NCBI GenBank assembly: GCA_001574975.1
Contig: KQ965738.1
Span: forward strand, 488,277-552,276
Reading direction: 5' to 3'
Length of the DNA stretch: 64,000 nucleotides
DNA from: Gonapodya prolifera JEL478
Lineage: Eukaryota; Monoblepharomycota; Monoblepharidomycetes; Monoblepharidales; Gonapodyaceae
Part shown: positions 22,776 through 33,458 of the stretch, piece by piece
Layout: each line of letters starts with the position of its first letter
How positions within the stretch are numbered: the first letter of the stretch is position 1
The notes under the pieces: generated by a model
What the model was told of the DNA's origin: nothing
Databases searched by the model: none
The model's input: only the letters and a program-made list of their open reading frames with translations
Translations under genes and position numbers: made by a program

Positions 22776-23997
22776 ATGTCGCACAAACACAACGGAGGGC
22801 TAGGCGATGAGCATCTTGTTCGCAAAGTCGACCTTTCGGACAGTATCGGAGTGAGTTCAGTCCCTTCCTCTTTTGAGCTTCCTCTCCACCCGGATGCTTA
22901 CGTTGTGGACACGAAGAACCCAGTCGCGTTCGGCCTGTTCGGATTCTCGATGCAACTCACACTTATTGGACTGCTGAACGGGGGGTACATTGGTGAGTTT
23001 CAGCAGTGTGAAGCATGTTGTCGGCCCTGTTGGTCCAATGGAAAACGCTCGTATCCGTCTGACAGAATCCGACGGCGCAGTGGTGGTGTACAGCTTCGTT
23101 CTTGTTGCTGGCATACTTCAGCTTATTGTCACTGGCCTCGCGATGCTTATCAAGGTACGAAAGGCGCCTTGCGTATCTTCGTGAGAAAGCGATCGACCTC
23201 ACAGCGCTGGCACACCTTCTCCCATTCTTCAGAAAAATCTGTTTGGTGCTGTTGCATTCACAGTGCTAGGTTCCTTCGCAATCAGCATGGCCGTTTTCAA
23301 CCTGTTGTTGTTGACTGGCGCAGTTCAATTGCGTAAGCTCGTTACATCTTGCTTTCGTGTCTTACCACTCACACAACCGATCGTTTCGAAAACTCACAAA
23401 TCCTTCCAAAGACGGACCAATCAACAATGCCATCACCTCAGTAATGGCAATCTACGCATATATTTCGTTCATTTTCCTCATTGCGTCAATCAAGATGGAC
23501 GTGGCGGGATGCGTCAACTTCTTGACCATCACGCTTGTGTTTGCCACCTCAGTAAGTAGATATGTTCCATGCACACGCTGGGCGCTGATGGGTGCTGGTA
23601 TCTGAACACACCTCCGAATAGGCTGTTGCGGCACAGGTGAACAGCCCTACACTTACCACGGCGTCGTCCTGGTTGTCAATTGTTGCCGGACTCGTCGTAC
23701 GTGTAATGCCGTCTTAAGTTCTTGCGCTCCTGTCCAATCATTGTCCTTCCGTGCTGTTGATCTGATGTCCATTGTCAACGATGGCTTTTCCACATAGGGT
23801 TTCTACCTCGGTGAGTATTTTGCATCACTTCCACAATCGAACAAAGCTCTGACCAAATTCGGTTCCCAGCTACCGGTGCCTTCCTTGGCGAGACTTTCCA
23901 ACGCCCAGTGCTGCCTATGGGAGATTTTAGCAGATTCGGTCGGGCTCCGGCTCCCATGCCAAGGAGGGAAAGCGGGGCGACGGAGTTCATGGGATGA
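22776..23997 (+). CDS. GPR1/FUN34/YaaH (Ato) family transporter, copy 3
   Basis: Third and most diverged tandem copy; ATG 22776, TGA 23997. Exon borders sit at the same places. Signature NPVAFGLFGF, helices LIGLLNGGYI, VVVYSFVLVAGILQLIVTGL, AVAFTVLGSFAISMAVFNLL, AITSVMAIYAYISFIFLIASI and the changed fifth helix CVNFLTITLVFATS (copies 1 and 2 have FLNFVGVVL). It ends ATGAFLGETFQRPVLPMGDF and RRESGATEFMG. The changed fifth helix and the Phe-to-Cys/Val-to-Ile shifts could alter substrate choice; that is inference. An older duplicate than the copy 1/2 pair, since its flanks do not match. Confidence 0.93.
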
Positions 23998-24247
23998 TTG
24001 AAGAGACAGGCGGCTGTGTTTTGTATTCTAGGAAGCAAATGGATAACTATGGATGCTTCCTGATAGTATGAATAGATGATTGCAACACGAACGTGGGTGG
24101 CGGGACCACAACACGTTGAAGAGGTCGATACGCAATATAAAGTTCGATACTGTTTCCTCGGAATGTGCTTTTCGAAAACGGAGTACGTCAGTTTCGAAGA
24201 AAACAATAATGCAACATTCATCTCGTACAAATACAAATGTACATGTT

Positions 24248-26224
24248 TCAAACACCCCCTTTCTTCACAAATGGCTCCAACGCCTCTCCCATCAACCACG
24301 TAAACCTTGCACACCACTCCTCCGCGCCCTGCGCTGCGCCTCGCACGGCCCACTCCGCCCCATGCGCGCGTGCTCCTGCTCCTGATCCGGGTACACCGTC
24401 GCCGTACGCCTGGGCCATCTTATCTGCGGCGCACTCGAGGAGTCCCGAGACCTTGACGATTTCGCCGATGGACGCGTCGGGCTCGTGTGTGAGCAGTGCG
24501 GCGTGCGCAAAGTGCAGAAGTCGTCGCAGCGTCAGCAGGGCGCGCAGGCGAGGCGGGTTCAGCGCCAGCACCGCCTGCAGGAGTGACGTGTCGGGCGGCG
24601 AGGCGGATCCGGAGATGCGGCCGTGCGCTGGATGGGTTGGAGCGCGGGTATAGAGCACGACCCAAAGGGAGGGCTAACAGGAACTCACCGTCCAACGTCA
24701 AGGACACGGTCTCCTCCATGAACTCCACCACGCCCGGGGTGATGACGCCCGCGTAGAACCGCCGGAGACACCTCCGCTTAATGTACTGTGCTACGTTCGC
24801 CGGCGGGATCTTGATCTTGGGTGGGTTGGCAAGGTACGACCGCAACGGGGTCATGCGGGCCAGCGTGTCCTCGGAGCACGACACGCGGAGCCATGACGCG
24901 GCGTCTGGTGCAGTGGAGTGCGTTGATGTTAGGTACCCCACGCCAAGGACGATTTCCTCGGCGGCTTTCGTTTCGATGTCGGTGGGGAAGGAGAGGCGCG
25001 GGATGTCGTCGAGAAGCGCGGTGATGCAGCGGTAGCGGTATGGAGAGAGGTCGCGAAAGGTGACGCCGAGGCCGTAGCCGTACTTGACGGGTTCGCAGCT
25101 GGCGGTGGAATGAGAGTGTTGATGCGAGTGGGAAGAGAGAGCAGCGTAAGAGGACACTCACGGCATGATGTGCTCCCAGATGGATGTGAGGCGGGACACG
25201 AGCGTCGAGACACCTTCTCCGTCTGCTTGCCGTATGGAGTCCAACCACGCGTTCTGCCTTGCCACACTAGTTTGCTTTAGAGCCGAATGCGGAACAGCTC
25301 CGCCTTGAGCCGTTGCTGGAGATTTAACAGCATGCACAATCGCCTCCGCACACCGGACGGCAACTCTGTCATTTCCCATGACCTCCCTTAACGATCCGAC
25401 CACAGACCCTACGTCTCTGATGTAAGCGAGGGTCTCGACAGATGGATAAACGGGCCGGGACCGGGCGTCGCAGAGGTTCATTGCGCACCCGAGGAGGATC
25501 ACGACGTGTTGGAGAATCTGGGGGGCGCTCAGGGAGGGTGCGGTGGACGAGGGCGGGTGGAGCTCGGCGAGGCAGGAGTGGAGGAACAGCCGGATCCATT
25601 GAGATGGCGGCATGCCAGTGGTTGTGCTGAGCATGCCCTACATGAAGAGCATGAGCACCATTAAGTGTAGATATGAGATTGCCATTTTAAGAGACCGCGT
25701 GGTGTAAGGCGGTTTGGATAACCCACCTTCCATCCGTCTCGCAACCTCGCGGGGAAATCTCCAACCTCGAGTGCATTGGTGAGATGAGATTCTCCCAGGC
25801 CGAACTTCCAGCTCGTCGATGCGGCGCTAAAGGCTCCGTAGACAGCAGGGTCGGTGGCTATCCTGGAAATCGTTCCAATGCCAGCCAAGGGTCCTTTTGA
25901 AGTGGAGTAGTAAGGTCTTAAAAATGCACTGATGGTCGTTCCACTTGATATTCACCTAGTCTGCGCCAGAGCGCGGTTCTCGCTTCTTCGTTTGATCCAA
26001 TTGCATAGTTTCGAAGGTTTTGAAGTTGGTTGAGGAGGTCTGGAGATTCTATGGGGTCGTGGAGTCCACCCTTGAGTGAGGCAGACGGAGACGCAAACAC
26101 GACCGATCATTGAGACTCGAGAATGTGGCATAAGGACCCCGTGTTTCATTCCGCATTAGCGGGGGTGGTTGATTCTCACCAGACATGCGGTGAAGATTCC
26201 CAGCGCATCTTCTGACGCGTTCAT
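24248..26224 (-). CDS. Conserved-looking protein of unknown function, helical
   Basis: Not recognised. Six exons give a continuous protein of about 500 residues. It starts at ATG 26224 (MNASEDALGIFTACL), then GGLHDPIESPDLLNQLQ after a phase-0 intron. A 62 bp intron joins WRRL to GPLAGIGTISRIATDPAVYG. Next come MPPSQWIRLFLHSCLAEL, YGYGLGVTFRDLSPYRYR, KAAEEIVLGVGYLTS, IKIPPANVAQYIKRRCLRR and VVEFMEETVSLTLD. The last exon begins RISGSASPPDTSLLQAV and contains LRALLTLRRLLHFAHAALL. Stop at 24248. All junctions follow GT-AG with matching phase, which supports a real gene. No signal peptide or membrane segment; the many amphipathic helices suggest an alpha-helical (HEAT/ARM-like or cytoplasmic complex) protein. 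Divergent from the next gene, with 178 bp between their starts. Confidence 0.65.
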
Positions 26225-26402
26225 TTCAAGGAGACGGGCACGGTAGCGCGAGATTTGCGGTGGATTGCTGTCCACGCGAGGGAGACCGTGGGGACGTGGA
26301 CAGAAGTGTCGTCTGTTTCAACAGCCAGCTGTGAGATTAGCCGTGGCCGCAGGAAAAGTTCAACCGACTACCCTCCGTGTTTATCGCCCGCCCCGTCGCG
26401 TG

Positions 26403-29400
26403 ATGCCACCTGTTTCTCTCAGTCAATCAGCACACTCTCTACCATCGTCCCCTGGCTCGTCTTCCGTCCGGCTGGCAACGCTCCTGCGGTTGTCGAATCT
26501 TCCCGCCCTCGGCCAAAAGCGCGACTCCACACACCAATCCACGGACGACGAGCTAAAGGCGGCGCGTGCTGCCAAAGTGCGGAATGTTCTGGAGTCGGGG
26601 GGCTCTCGTAATGAATTGGAGGAGCAGAAAGCTTTATCAGGTCGTCGCGACATATGGACACTCCCAAAATGGAAAGACAAACGAAAAGAAAACGGTGCAG
26701 TGGTGCATCAGGAGACAAGTCCCAAGCGTGATTCGCTTGCGATTTTGGAGCGACTTCGAGAACAGGTGCTGCAACCTAACACGAGCACGAGCACAGACAA
26801 GAGACCTCAGAATGAAACGACTAAAGAAGCACCAGAGCCCCCGAAAAGAAGCAACGAAAAAGCCACCACGTCTGCTCCACTGGACATCTCGAAAAAGCTT
26901 GCCGACGCACGAGCGTTGTTGTCCTCCCTCCAAACACATACCACGCCACACCACCGTCTCCTTCTCGCTACCGCCCTATCACTCCTCGCCCTCTGCACAA
27001 TACTCCTATTTCTATTTTGGCTCTTGAATCTCCTCCGACTACAAACGCTTCCCACTCCGCAGGTCCTCGACCTGCTCACATCGTGTGCGCTCGCACGTAA
27101 CCCATTTTCGGCAGCGTCTGCGGAACAATGGGACGTGGAGTGGGAGCGCGCGATGGCTGAGAGGGGTTCTTCCGACCGCGCTGATACCGCACAAGAGACG
27201 CGTCGTTGGGAGAGCAGATTCCACATCCCGCAGTGCGTTTTCTCGTCTATTTGCTTCATGTCTCCTAACCAATGCCGGCTTATTTTGTGTTGCGCGGACT
27301 CGTCATCTCGCCTCACCCACCACCATCAAAAGCTCTTGGCTCCCCCTCCTGCAAAGACCGCACCCCTCCGTCGCTGTTGTCTGCGGCGATACAGGATCGG
27401 GAATGTCCACGCTTCGCATGCTTTCCGAACGCGTGTTGCGGAGGCAGAATAAAGGCGAGAGCTTGCTGGGAGATTCTGTCCTGGACACCAAACGGACGAA
27501 GAGGAAGAACGCGATCGTCAACGTTCCAGAGGCGAGTATTGCTGGAATGAAAAATAATTGAAACGCGGCACGTGCGTGAAGTGGAGCACACGCTCGCGCA
27601 ACGAAAACGAAAGGATGCTTCTGTTCAACGGAGCAGCCCAACGCCATCCTCGGATTCCCATGACTCAAACCGGTTAAGGACACACCAATCACTCACCACC
27701 TTCATCACGTTCCGCACCACCAGTCCATCCTCGCCCCAATCCTCCCCCCACCCACCCTATGGACCTCGCTCTTTTCCCGCGAAATCTCCACCGAGACCCT
27801 TGCTGACGCCATTCTCGTGGCCGGCATCGAGGTCCTCGTGGACGCACTGGCCTCGTGAGTGGTGCAAGTGCAATGCGGTGTCGTTCAACGTCAGTGGAAT
27901 CTGACGATCTGCGAAGCCAGTCAGTGTCGGCGGGGTTGTTCGGCAGCGTAACGTCCAGCTCTCGGTTCCCGAACGGAATGTCGAACACCTCCCTCGCGCA
28001 GGTATGTCCGCTCTCCACTGCGTGGTTCCATGTCACGCTGACATATGTCCGCGGGCGCACGGCTACCGTTTTGTCACACATGACATTAATTGGCCTCTAG
28101 CTTGCACTCCTGGCATCCCTGTACTACCCCAGCTCCAGCCCCGCGCTCACCTCTTTCCTGCGCCACGTCGACACGGCGCTGGACCCACCCGCGTCGCTCT
28201 TCTCCATCTCCAACCTCGTGTCTTCCTTCCCGACATCGCACATCACCCACCTGGCGGCCGCAACCATCTCGACGCTTTGGGCCAATTTCGTTCTCTCAGA
28301 TGCGCTCCGCATTCACGCTCTTACGGGCGGCATCGTGACGCGAACCAAGGTAGAACTGGCCGTTCTTGGATCCGCTATTTGGGGCGCCTGGAAGGGGTGG
28401 GATGGTCTTGCGAAGCGGCGGTGGACGTTCGGATGGAGCGCTTGGGGCTGGCTGGGCGGCGAAGATGACAAGGGTGCTTCATCGTGGAGAAGCCAGCAGG
28501 GTTGCGGTGGAACGAAACTTGTTGTTCCGAGAGCGGCACCAGCTTGGTCGGGGAGAGAGATGCTTGTGACCAAGTATGCGGCACGAAGTTCGACGTGTGA
28601 TATGGTGGAGAGTAGCCTGGCAAGGCTGCGAAGATTTTGGTTGATTTTGGCAGAACTTGAGGTGGGGTTGGCGGTGAGTGTGAAGCCACGTTTTGCAGAA
28701 GTGGGCGCTGTTCCAGCTTAACATTGTACGCCAATATTGTAGACCGTCGTCATGTCTGCACCTTCCTATGTCCACCTTGCGTCCTTCATCAGGGCAGCCG
28801 TGGACCGCACCTTGCTCGAGTCAGCGTACAAGACCGGGATGGAAACCAGGTGAGACTGGTGCACCTTGGTTCTGAAAAAACTCGCCTTTTTATGACACCC
28901 CTCAAAGGTTTTGGTTCTTTGTGCCCTCTTCTTCCCCTATTTCGGCCGAGGTGCACCCCATCCTCCCTTCCAAGCACTCTTTGATTGAAAGTGAGCGCCA
29001 AAACTTCAAGAATCATTTCATTTCTGACCGTGTGGCTTTTAGTGAGGTGGACCCCATCGAATCTCCTCTTGGTTGCCGAGAAACATTTCCAGGCGGCGCA
29101 AAAGTGTGCCAACCCCGTCACAGCTCCCGACGAGTACCCATCTGCGTCATGGTTTTCAAGTCGTTCACGATGGAGTCCGACGTACGGGACGTGCGCGAGA
29201 GAGTTTTGGAGCATCTTTTGTGGCTTTGAGCAGGATTCTCGCACAACATCTGCGTGGGTGGTCGAAACGGTATCTGCAGCAGGAGTGGGAACCCCTAGGT
29301 AGGAAGAGTACATCCATTTGTCCAGACAATTTATCTGATAGCTTCTCCATTTTGAGGCAAATGTTGGGTGTGATGAAAAGTGCATTTGCACAAATCCTCC

Positions 29401-29541
29401 AGGTATGAATCGAATGTGGAACAAACATGATGTCCACTAATTATCATCCATGCAGCTGACTGATGGGAGGAACAGCACGCTCACTGACCCGTGCATCTCC
29501 AAAGAAATTTTGGAAGAAGCACTGCTGAAGCGCGAAACTTG
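26403..29541 (+). CDS. Single-pass membrane protein of unknown function with P-loop-like motif
   Basis: Not recognised. Starts at ATG 26403 with an Arg/Ser-rich, acid-free stretch (MPPVSLSQSAHSLPSSPGSS) that could be a mitochondrial presequence. A charged region and one membrane helix follow (LLLATALSLLALCTILLFLFW, split here only by my quoting limit). After an intron near 27234 the frame contains SVAVVCGDTGSGMSTLRML, a Walker-A-like loop with Met in place of Lys. Further exons read LADAILVAGIEVLVDALAS, LALLASLYYPSSSPALTSFL, THLAAATISTLWANFVLSDA, LILAELE-TVVMSAPSYVHLA and RILAQHLRGWSKRYLQQEW. The last exon ends KEILEEALLKRET at 29541. An apparent stop at 28721 is bypassed by an intron (about 28662-28747) in phase, so two pieces that look separate are probably one gene. 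One intron near 27530 may use a GC donor. Internal borders near 27500-27720 and 29120-29190 are approximate. Confidence 0.5.
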
Positions 29542-29611
29542 AGTTCGGGGCAGTATCATTCAACCATGTTCTCAAACTCAAACGAACAATGACCTCCAAA
29601 ATAAATATCCG

Positions 29612-31508
29612 CTACGGCCTGTACGCCCCTTTTGCTTTCACCTTATTTTGAATCTCCGCCGCAATAGTGTTGTGCTCTTGCACCAAAGTCGTGACGTCCA
29701 CATCCACCTCGGTCGTAAAGCTCCCATCTTGTATACACACCACCCCGTCAATTACGTTCAGCCAGCATGGCACCGGAGAGCACACCACCAGGCTGGCAAC
29801 AGGATCCCACACCGACCCACCAGCGTGCTGCAACCCGTCAACTCGGAAGGCGACCAGATCTGCCGCATAGCCCGGCGAAACCTGTCCAATGTCATCCCGG
29901 CCTAGAGCGGCGGCAGATCCAAGCGTTGCAAGCTCCAGTGCTTGTCGTGCTGTGAAGGTGATGTCGCCGGAATTGCCGAGACCCGCGTCCATGGCTGCGC
30001 CGAGTCGCTGGAACAACATCGCTTGTCGTATTTCGCCAAGAAGGTTGTTACCGTCGTTGCTCGATGAGCCGTCCGTCCCGAGTCCGACTGTCACACCGGC
30101 TTGAAGGAACTTTCTCACAGGTGCGATTCCAGCTCCCAGGATTGCATTCGAGGAGGGACAGTGTGCCACGGCAAGCTTGTGCTGAGCAAGAAGTGAGATT
30201 TCTGTGGGGGGCGTGTGGACGCAGTGAGAGAGAATGTACGGTGTAACTGCAGGAGGACCACCGAGGTCGTCCGAGAGAAGGCGTTCCAGCGGTGAGATGC
30301 CTGCCTCATCCATGGAGAGTTCAAATTCATCGCCGCCTTCGTAAAGGTGCGTTGTGACTGATACGCCGGGGTTTGATGAGGCGATTGACGCGAAGCCTCG
30401 GTGGAGGGCAGGGCTGAGAAGAGAAGGTGATCCTGCCGTTTGCGTCTCTCCATACTGAAGACACGCTTCCACACCTTGCCAGCGAAACTGCAACAGTCCC
30501 CAGTGCCACCCTTGACATGGCGTACTTATGCGGGTCATGGAAGGTGGCCACCACCCGGCGCGCGTCCGCCAGAATATCTTGCGTGTCCTCGCACAGCGCG
30601 TCTCCGTCAGATCCATCTCTTACGTCGTTACCCCCACGGGTGACGTGAAAGCGGACACGCATTTCCCGGGCTGCTTGCACTTGCAGGTCGGGTTTCATGT
30701 CTGGAGACGACGTGTGGGTGGTGAATACATCACAGGGCAAGGGTAGATGGCTCATATTAGTTCACGCCGTGGGTATCACGGAACAGACTGATGCCACACC
30801 ATTCCAATAACCGACGCAATGGTCGAGCATGGTGGTTGAACCTGACAACATGAGTTCCGCCAGGCACACTTTGGTTGCAACGTAGAGGTCCCTTCCTGGT
30901 GGGTTTGGCGTGGTGCAAGAGCGTAACGGCAATGGATTCTTTGACGTGTTGACTGACCTGTCACTTCTGACCAAAGCGGCACAAGCCGTTCCAACCATGG
31001 CAGAGTTTGAATCCCATCCTTCGTGCCGTAAACGCGTGTCAGGCTCTCAAGCATGTGGTGATGAATGGAGATGAAGCCAGGCAGCTATCATGGGACAGGG
31101 GACAACGTGAGCCGTGACACGAGGGTGTGAGGTAGGGTGGCCGCTTGTCGGTGCAACCTCACAAGGACGGCTTTATTCTCCAGGTCAATGATACGAAATT
31201 TCGGATTTACATGGCTGTTGGTGTGTTCAGATGGTTCATTTTGAGGGAGACGGTAGCACTCACGATTCCAGCTCAGCCGTTGATCCGACTTTTTCGACGA
31301 CGTTTCCATTTATGATGACCGCGCCGTTGCGAATCTCGCGGCGAGATGCGTCGTTAGTGACGAGGACGACTGGCCAACAGGTGAGGGCCGAGCGGGAAGA
31401 TTATTGAGCGACCCTCAAAAGATCAAGCAGGACGTTGACCTCACGGGCGTTCTTGATGAAGAGGCCGCCAGAAGAATCGCCTCGCGAGCGGGCAATTGGT
31501 GTTGTCAT
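29612..31508 (-). CDS. 8-oxoguanine deaminase-like amidohydrolase (TRZ/ATZ family)
   Basis: Metal-dependent deaminase or chlorohydrolase-type enzyme of the amidohydrolase superfamily. Exon 1 starts at ATG 31508; a donor inside KNA restores GGLFIKNALVVLVTNDA, then REIRNGAVIINGNVVEKVGS. Next exon: ENKAVLPGFISIHHHMLESL, which holds the HxH zinc ligands. Then LAELMLSGSTTMLDH, RFHVTRGGNDVRDGS, EDTQDILADARRVVATFHDP, the ligand His in TTHLYEGGDEFE, VAHCPSSNAILGAGIAPVRK and the catalytic/metal Asp in VGLGTDGSSSNDGNNLLGEI. This string is diagnostic for the 8-oxoguanine deaminase/hydroxyatrazine hydrolase group. C-terminus at 29612. The join near 30450-30520, between RVALG and GSPSLLSPAL, could not be resolved with a clean intron, so a lesion there is possible. 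Enzymes of this group are mainly bacterial; vertical or lateral origin is open. Guanine-damage salvage is inference. Confidence 0.82.
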
Positions 31509-31662
31509 TGGTGAGGAGTGATTGGGCTAGATTTTGACACTCCCTGTACGAAACTAAATTTTAAAGTGCGAGATTCCCCGAGGCAGGACTGCAAAACCCA
31601 TCCGCCCTTTGACGCGCCCTTACGCGCCCTCTCCCGGACGAACACCCGCGGACGATGCTGCA
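31509..31662. promoter_or_regulatory. Short divergent promoter region
   Basis: Only 154 bp separate the start codons of the amidohydrolase (minus) and the ankyrin-SH3 gene (plus). No clear TATA box on either side. A shared bidirectional promoter is likely. Confidence 0.45.
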
Positions 31663-33316
31663 ATGGCAACCGCATCGCCAACAGAACTTCTCTTCGCCGC
31701 TGTCGAGGCGGGCGACGCTGTGGCCGCATCCCGGTCTCTACGTAGAGGAGCAGCCGCAAAGGCTCGAAAGCTGGTCACGCTGAGATGCAAGGTCTTCGAG
31801 AGACTGGAGCCGCAACAAGACGGATATGTGGGCCGCGGGGCCGTGGAGTTTCTGGAGGATACTCTTGTTGCAGAGTCTGCGCTTTGCGTGGCCATCATGC
31901 GTGGCCATATCGACATCGTGCGCATCCTTCTAGACTGGGGTGCAGACATTAACGAACCGATCGAGTGGAAAATTAGTAACTGGGGTAAACACTGGGTGAA
32001 GCAAATCTGGAACACACAGCGATGGTTCTTCACCATAAACTTCCCCTCGGCCTTGGCGTTCGCCTTGGGGAAACTGGGGACCATAAAACTCTTCAACGGA
32101 AACCTGGACAGAGAGTGGCAAAACGCCGCCGAGCGGGGAATCCTTCCAATGAACGCACCTGGTGCGCAAGTGGTTGTTCTTGACCCCGCGAGGAGCCACC
32201 AAACATTTACCCAATCGCCCATTGTCCCGGATTTGAGCATGATAGAGCTCCTATTATCCCGGGGCGCTGTCGTCACAAACCAACTGGTTCAGGCTTGCGG
32301 GGACCTGGAAGACGAACGCATTGCCCTCACTATAAGGCACCACTGGCGTCAACGACAATGGGAGGCTCAGCGGCATAGCCAAATCACACCACCAGTCACA
32401 CCCGGTGCTGTTGCGTCAGACCGAGACTCTGGGGAGGACGAACGGCGGTCAGACCAACAATCACATTCAAATCTCAGTGCAAACAAAAAGCGCTTATCGG
32501 AGACCGCCTTCCTCGAAATCTCCGTCCGCCTTTTAGACGCGGAGACACAAAACGAGCGACTGCTCACCGAAAACGCCCAGCTTCGTGAAAAGGGGCGCAA
32601 CCTCCAGTCCCAAATCGTGGAACTTACGCGGAACGCCCGCCAGGGCGACGAAGCCCGGGACCGACTCCAAGGACGGGTCGAGGAGCTCGAGCAGGAAAAC
32701 AACACGTTGCGGCAGTACCTGGCTTCTCGTGCAGCTCACAGCGCCAATGAATCGGAAACAGCCCTGGAAACGGGTGACACCCTTGGGGGCCGCATCGTGC
32801 GAGAAGTCATGTACGGCGCACGGGACTTTGATGCCCTGGACCCAGGCCACGTGTCGATTGGGTTGGGTCAGCGGATTTTCGTGATAGAGGTTGCTGACGG
32901 GTGGGGAAGGGTACGTGTATTCTTGAAATGAATTTGCTCTTGCTTGGACGCCACACAAACCGCACCCATATTTCCTCCAGGGCATTAATTTGACAACAAA
33001 GCAAGGCGGGTACTTCCCCATGTCATTCGTGACCAGCGCCCCGCTCGGCAGCTTTCCCGTGCCTTCGAGCCCCATGGCACAGGAATTCGAGGACCCCGAT
33101 CGCTCAAGTGCACAGGACCGTGCACGGAGCGTCAGCATTGTGCGCGGCAACTCGTTCGAATCTCGGCCCGGGCGAGCGCGTGCAGCGGCACCCACAGATG
33201 CGAAGAGTGTGGATCTAAGACGCTCCAAGTCGTCGAGGAGCGTCGAGAGGGCCAGGACGGCCGTGAGGGACTTCTTGAAGGGAATACGCGGCAATGGTGG
33301 ACAGGATACCAGATAG
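31663..33316 (+). CDS. Ankyrin-repeat, coiled-coil and SH3 domain protein
   Basis: ATG at 31663 (MATASPTELLFAAVEAGD); the frame is open upstream but only from a TTG. Residues 1-230 hold ankyrin-like repeats: ELLFAAVEAGDAVAASRSLR, SALCVAIMRGHIDIVRILLD and LSMIELLLSRGAVV. A Ser/Asp linker leads to a coiled coil (about residues 285-365: LLDAETQNERLLTENAQLRE and DRLQGRVEELEQENNTLRQ). The SH3 domain is split by an intron at about 32912-32981: REVMYGARDFDALDPGHVSI, IFVIEVADGWGR and GGYFPMSFV. The C-terminus is basic and Ser-rich. It shares the unusual first repeats and the middle MNAPGAQVVVLDP/INKPGAFIVLENP segment with the protein at 56781-58589, which has a RING instead of the coiled coil. Cytoplasmic scaffold role is inference. 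Confidence 0.88.
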
Positions 33317-33458
33317 AACTAAGGCGAGGTCATTTATTTTGCGATCTAATTATCTACCGTTAGTTTTGATGTTATCAAGAATGTGAAATGTTGTTCATCC
33401 GTCGTAGGTTCAGTTGGTGTGACTAAATCGAGCACGCCCAAAAGCTCTCTGGCTGACG

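Noticed and set aside
24248-24653. Plus-strand frames opposite the last exon of the unknown helical gene
   Set aside because: The minus-strand frame is part of a consistent multi-exon chain; the plus frames are isolated.
28375-28775. Minus-strand frames opposite the membrane protein at 26403-29541
   Set aside because: No motif and no splice chain, and they cover an exon with continuous frame on the plus strand.
28752-29541. A separate small gene starting at ATG 28752
   Set aside because: The preceding stop is only 31 bp upstream, and an in-phase intron joins the two parts, so one gene is more likely; kept as an open question.
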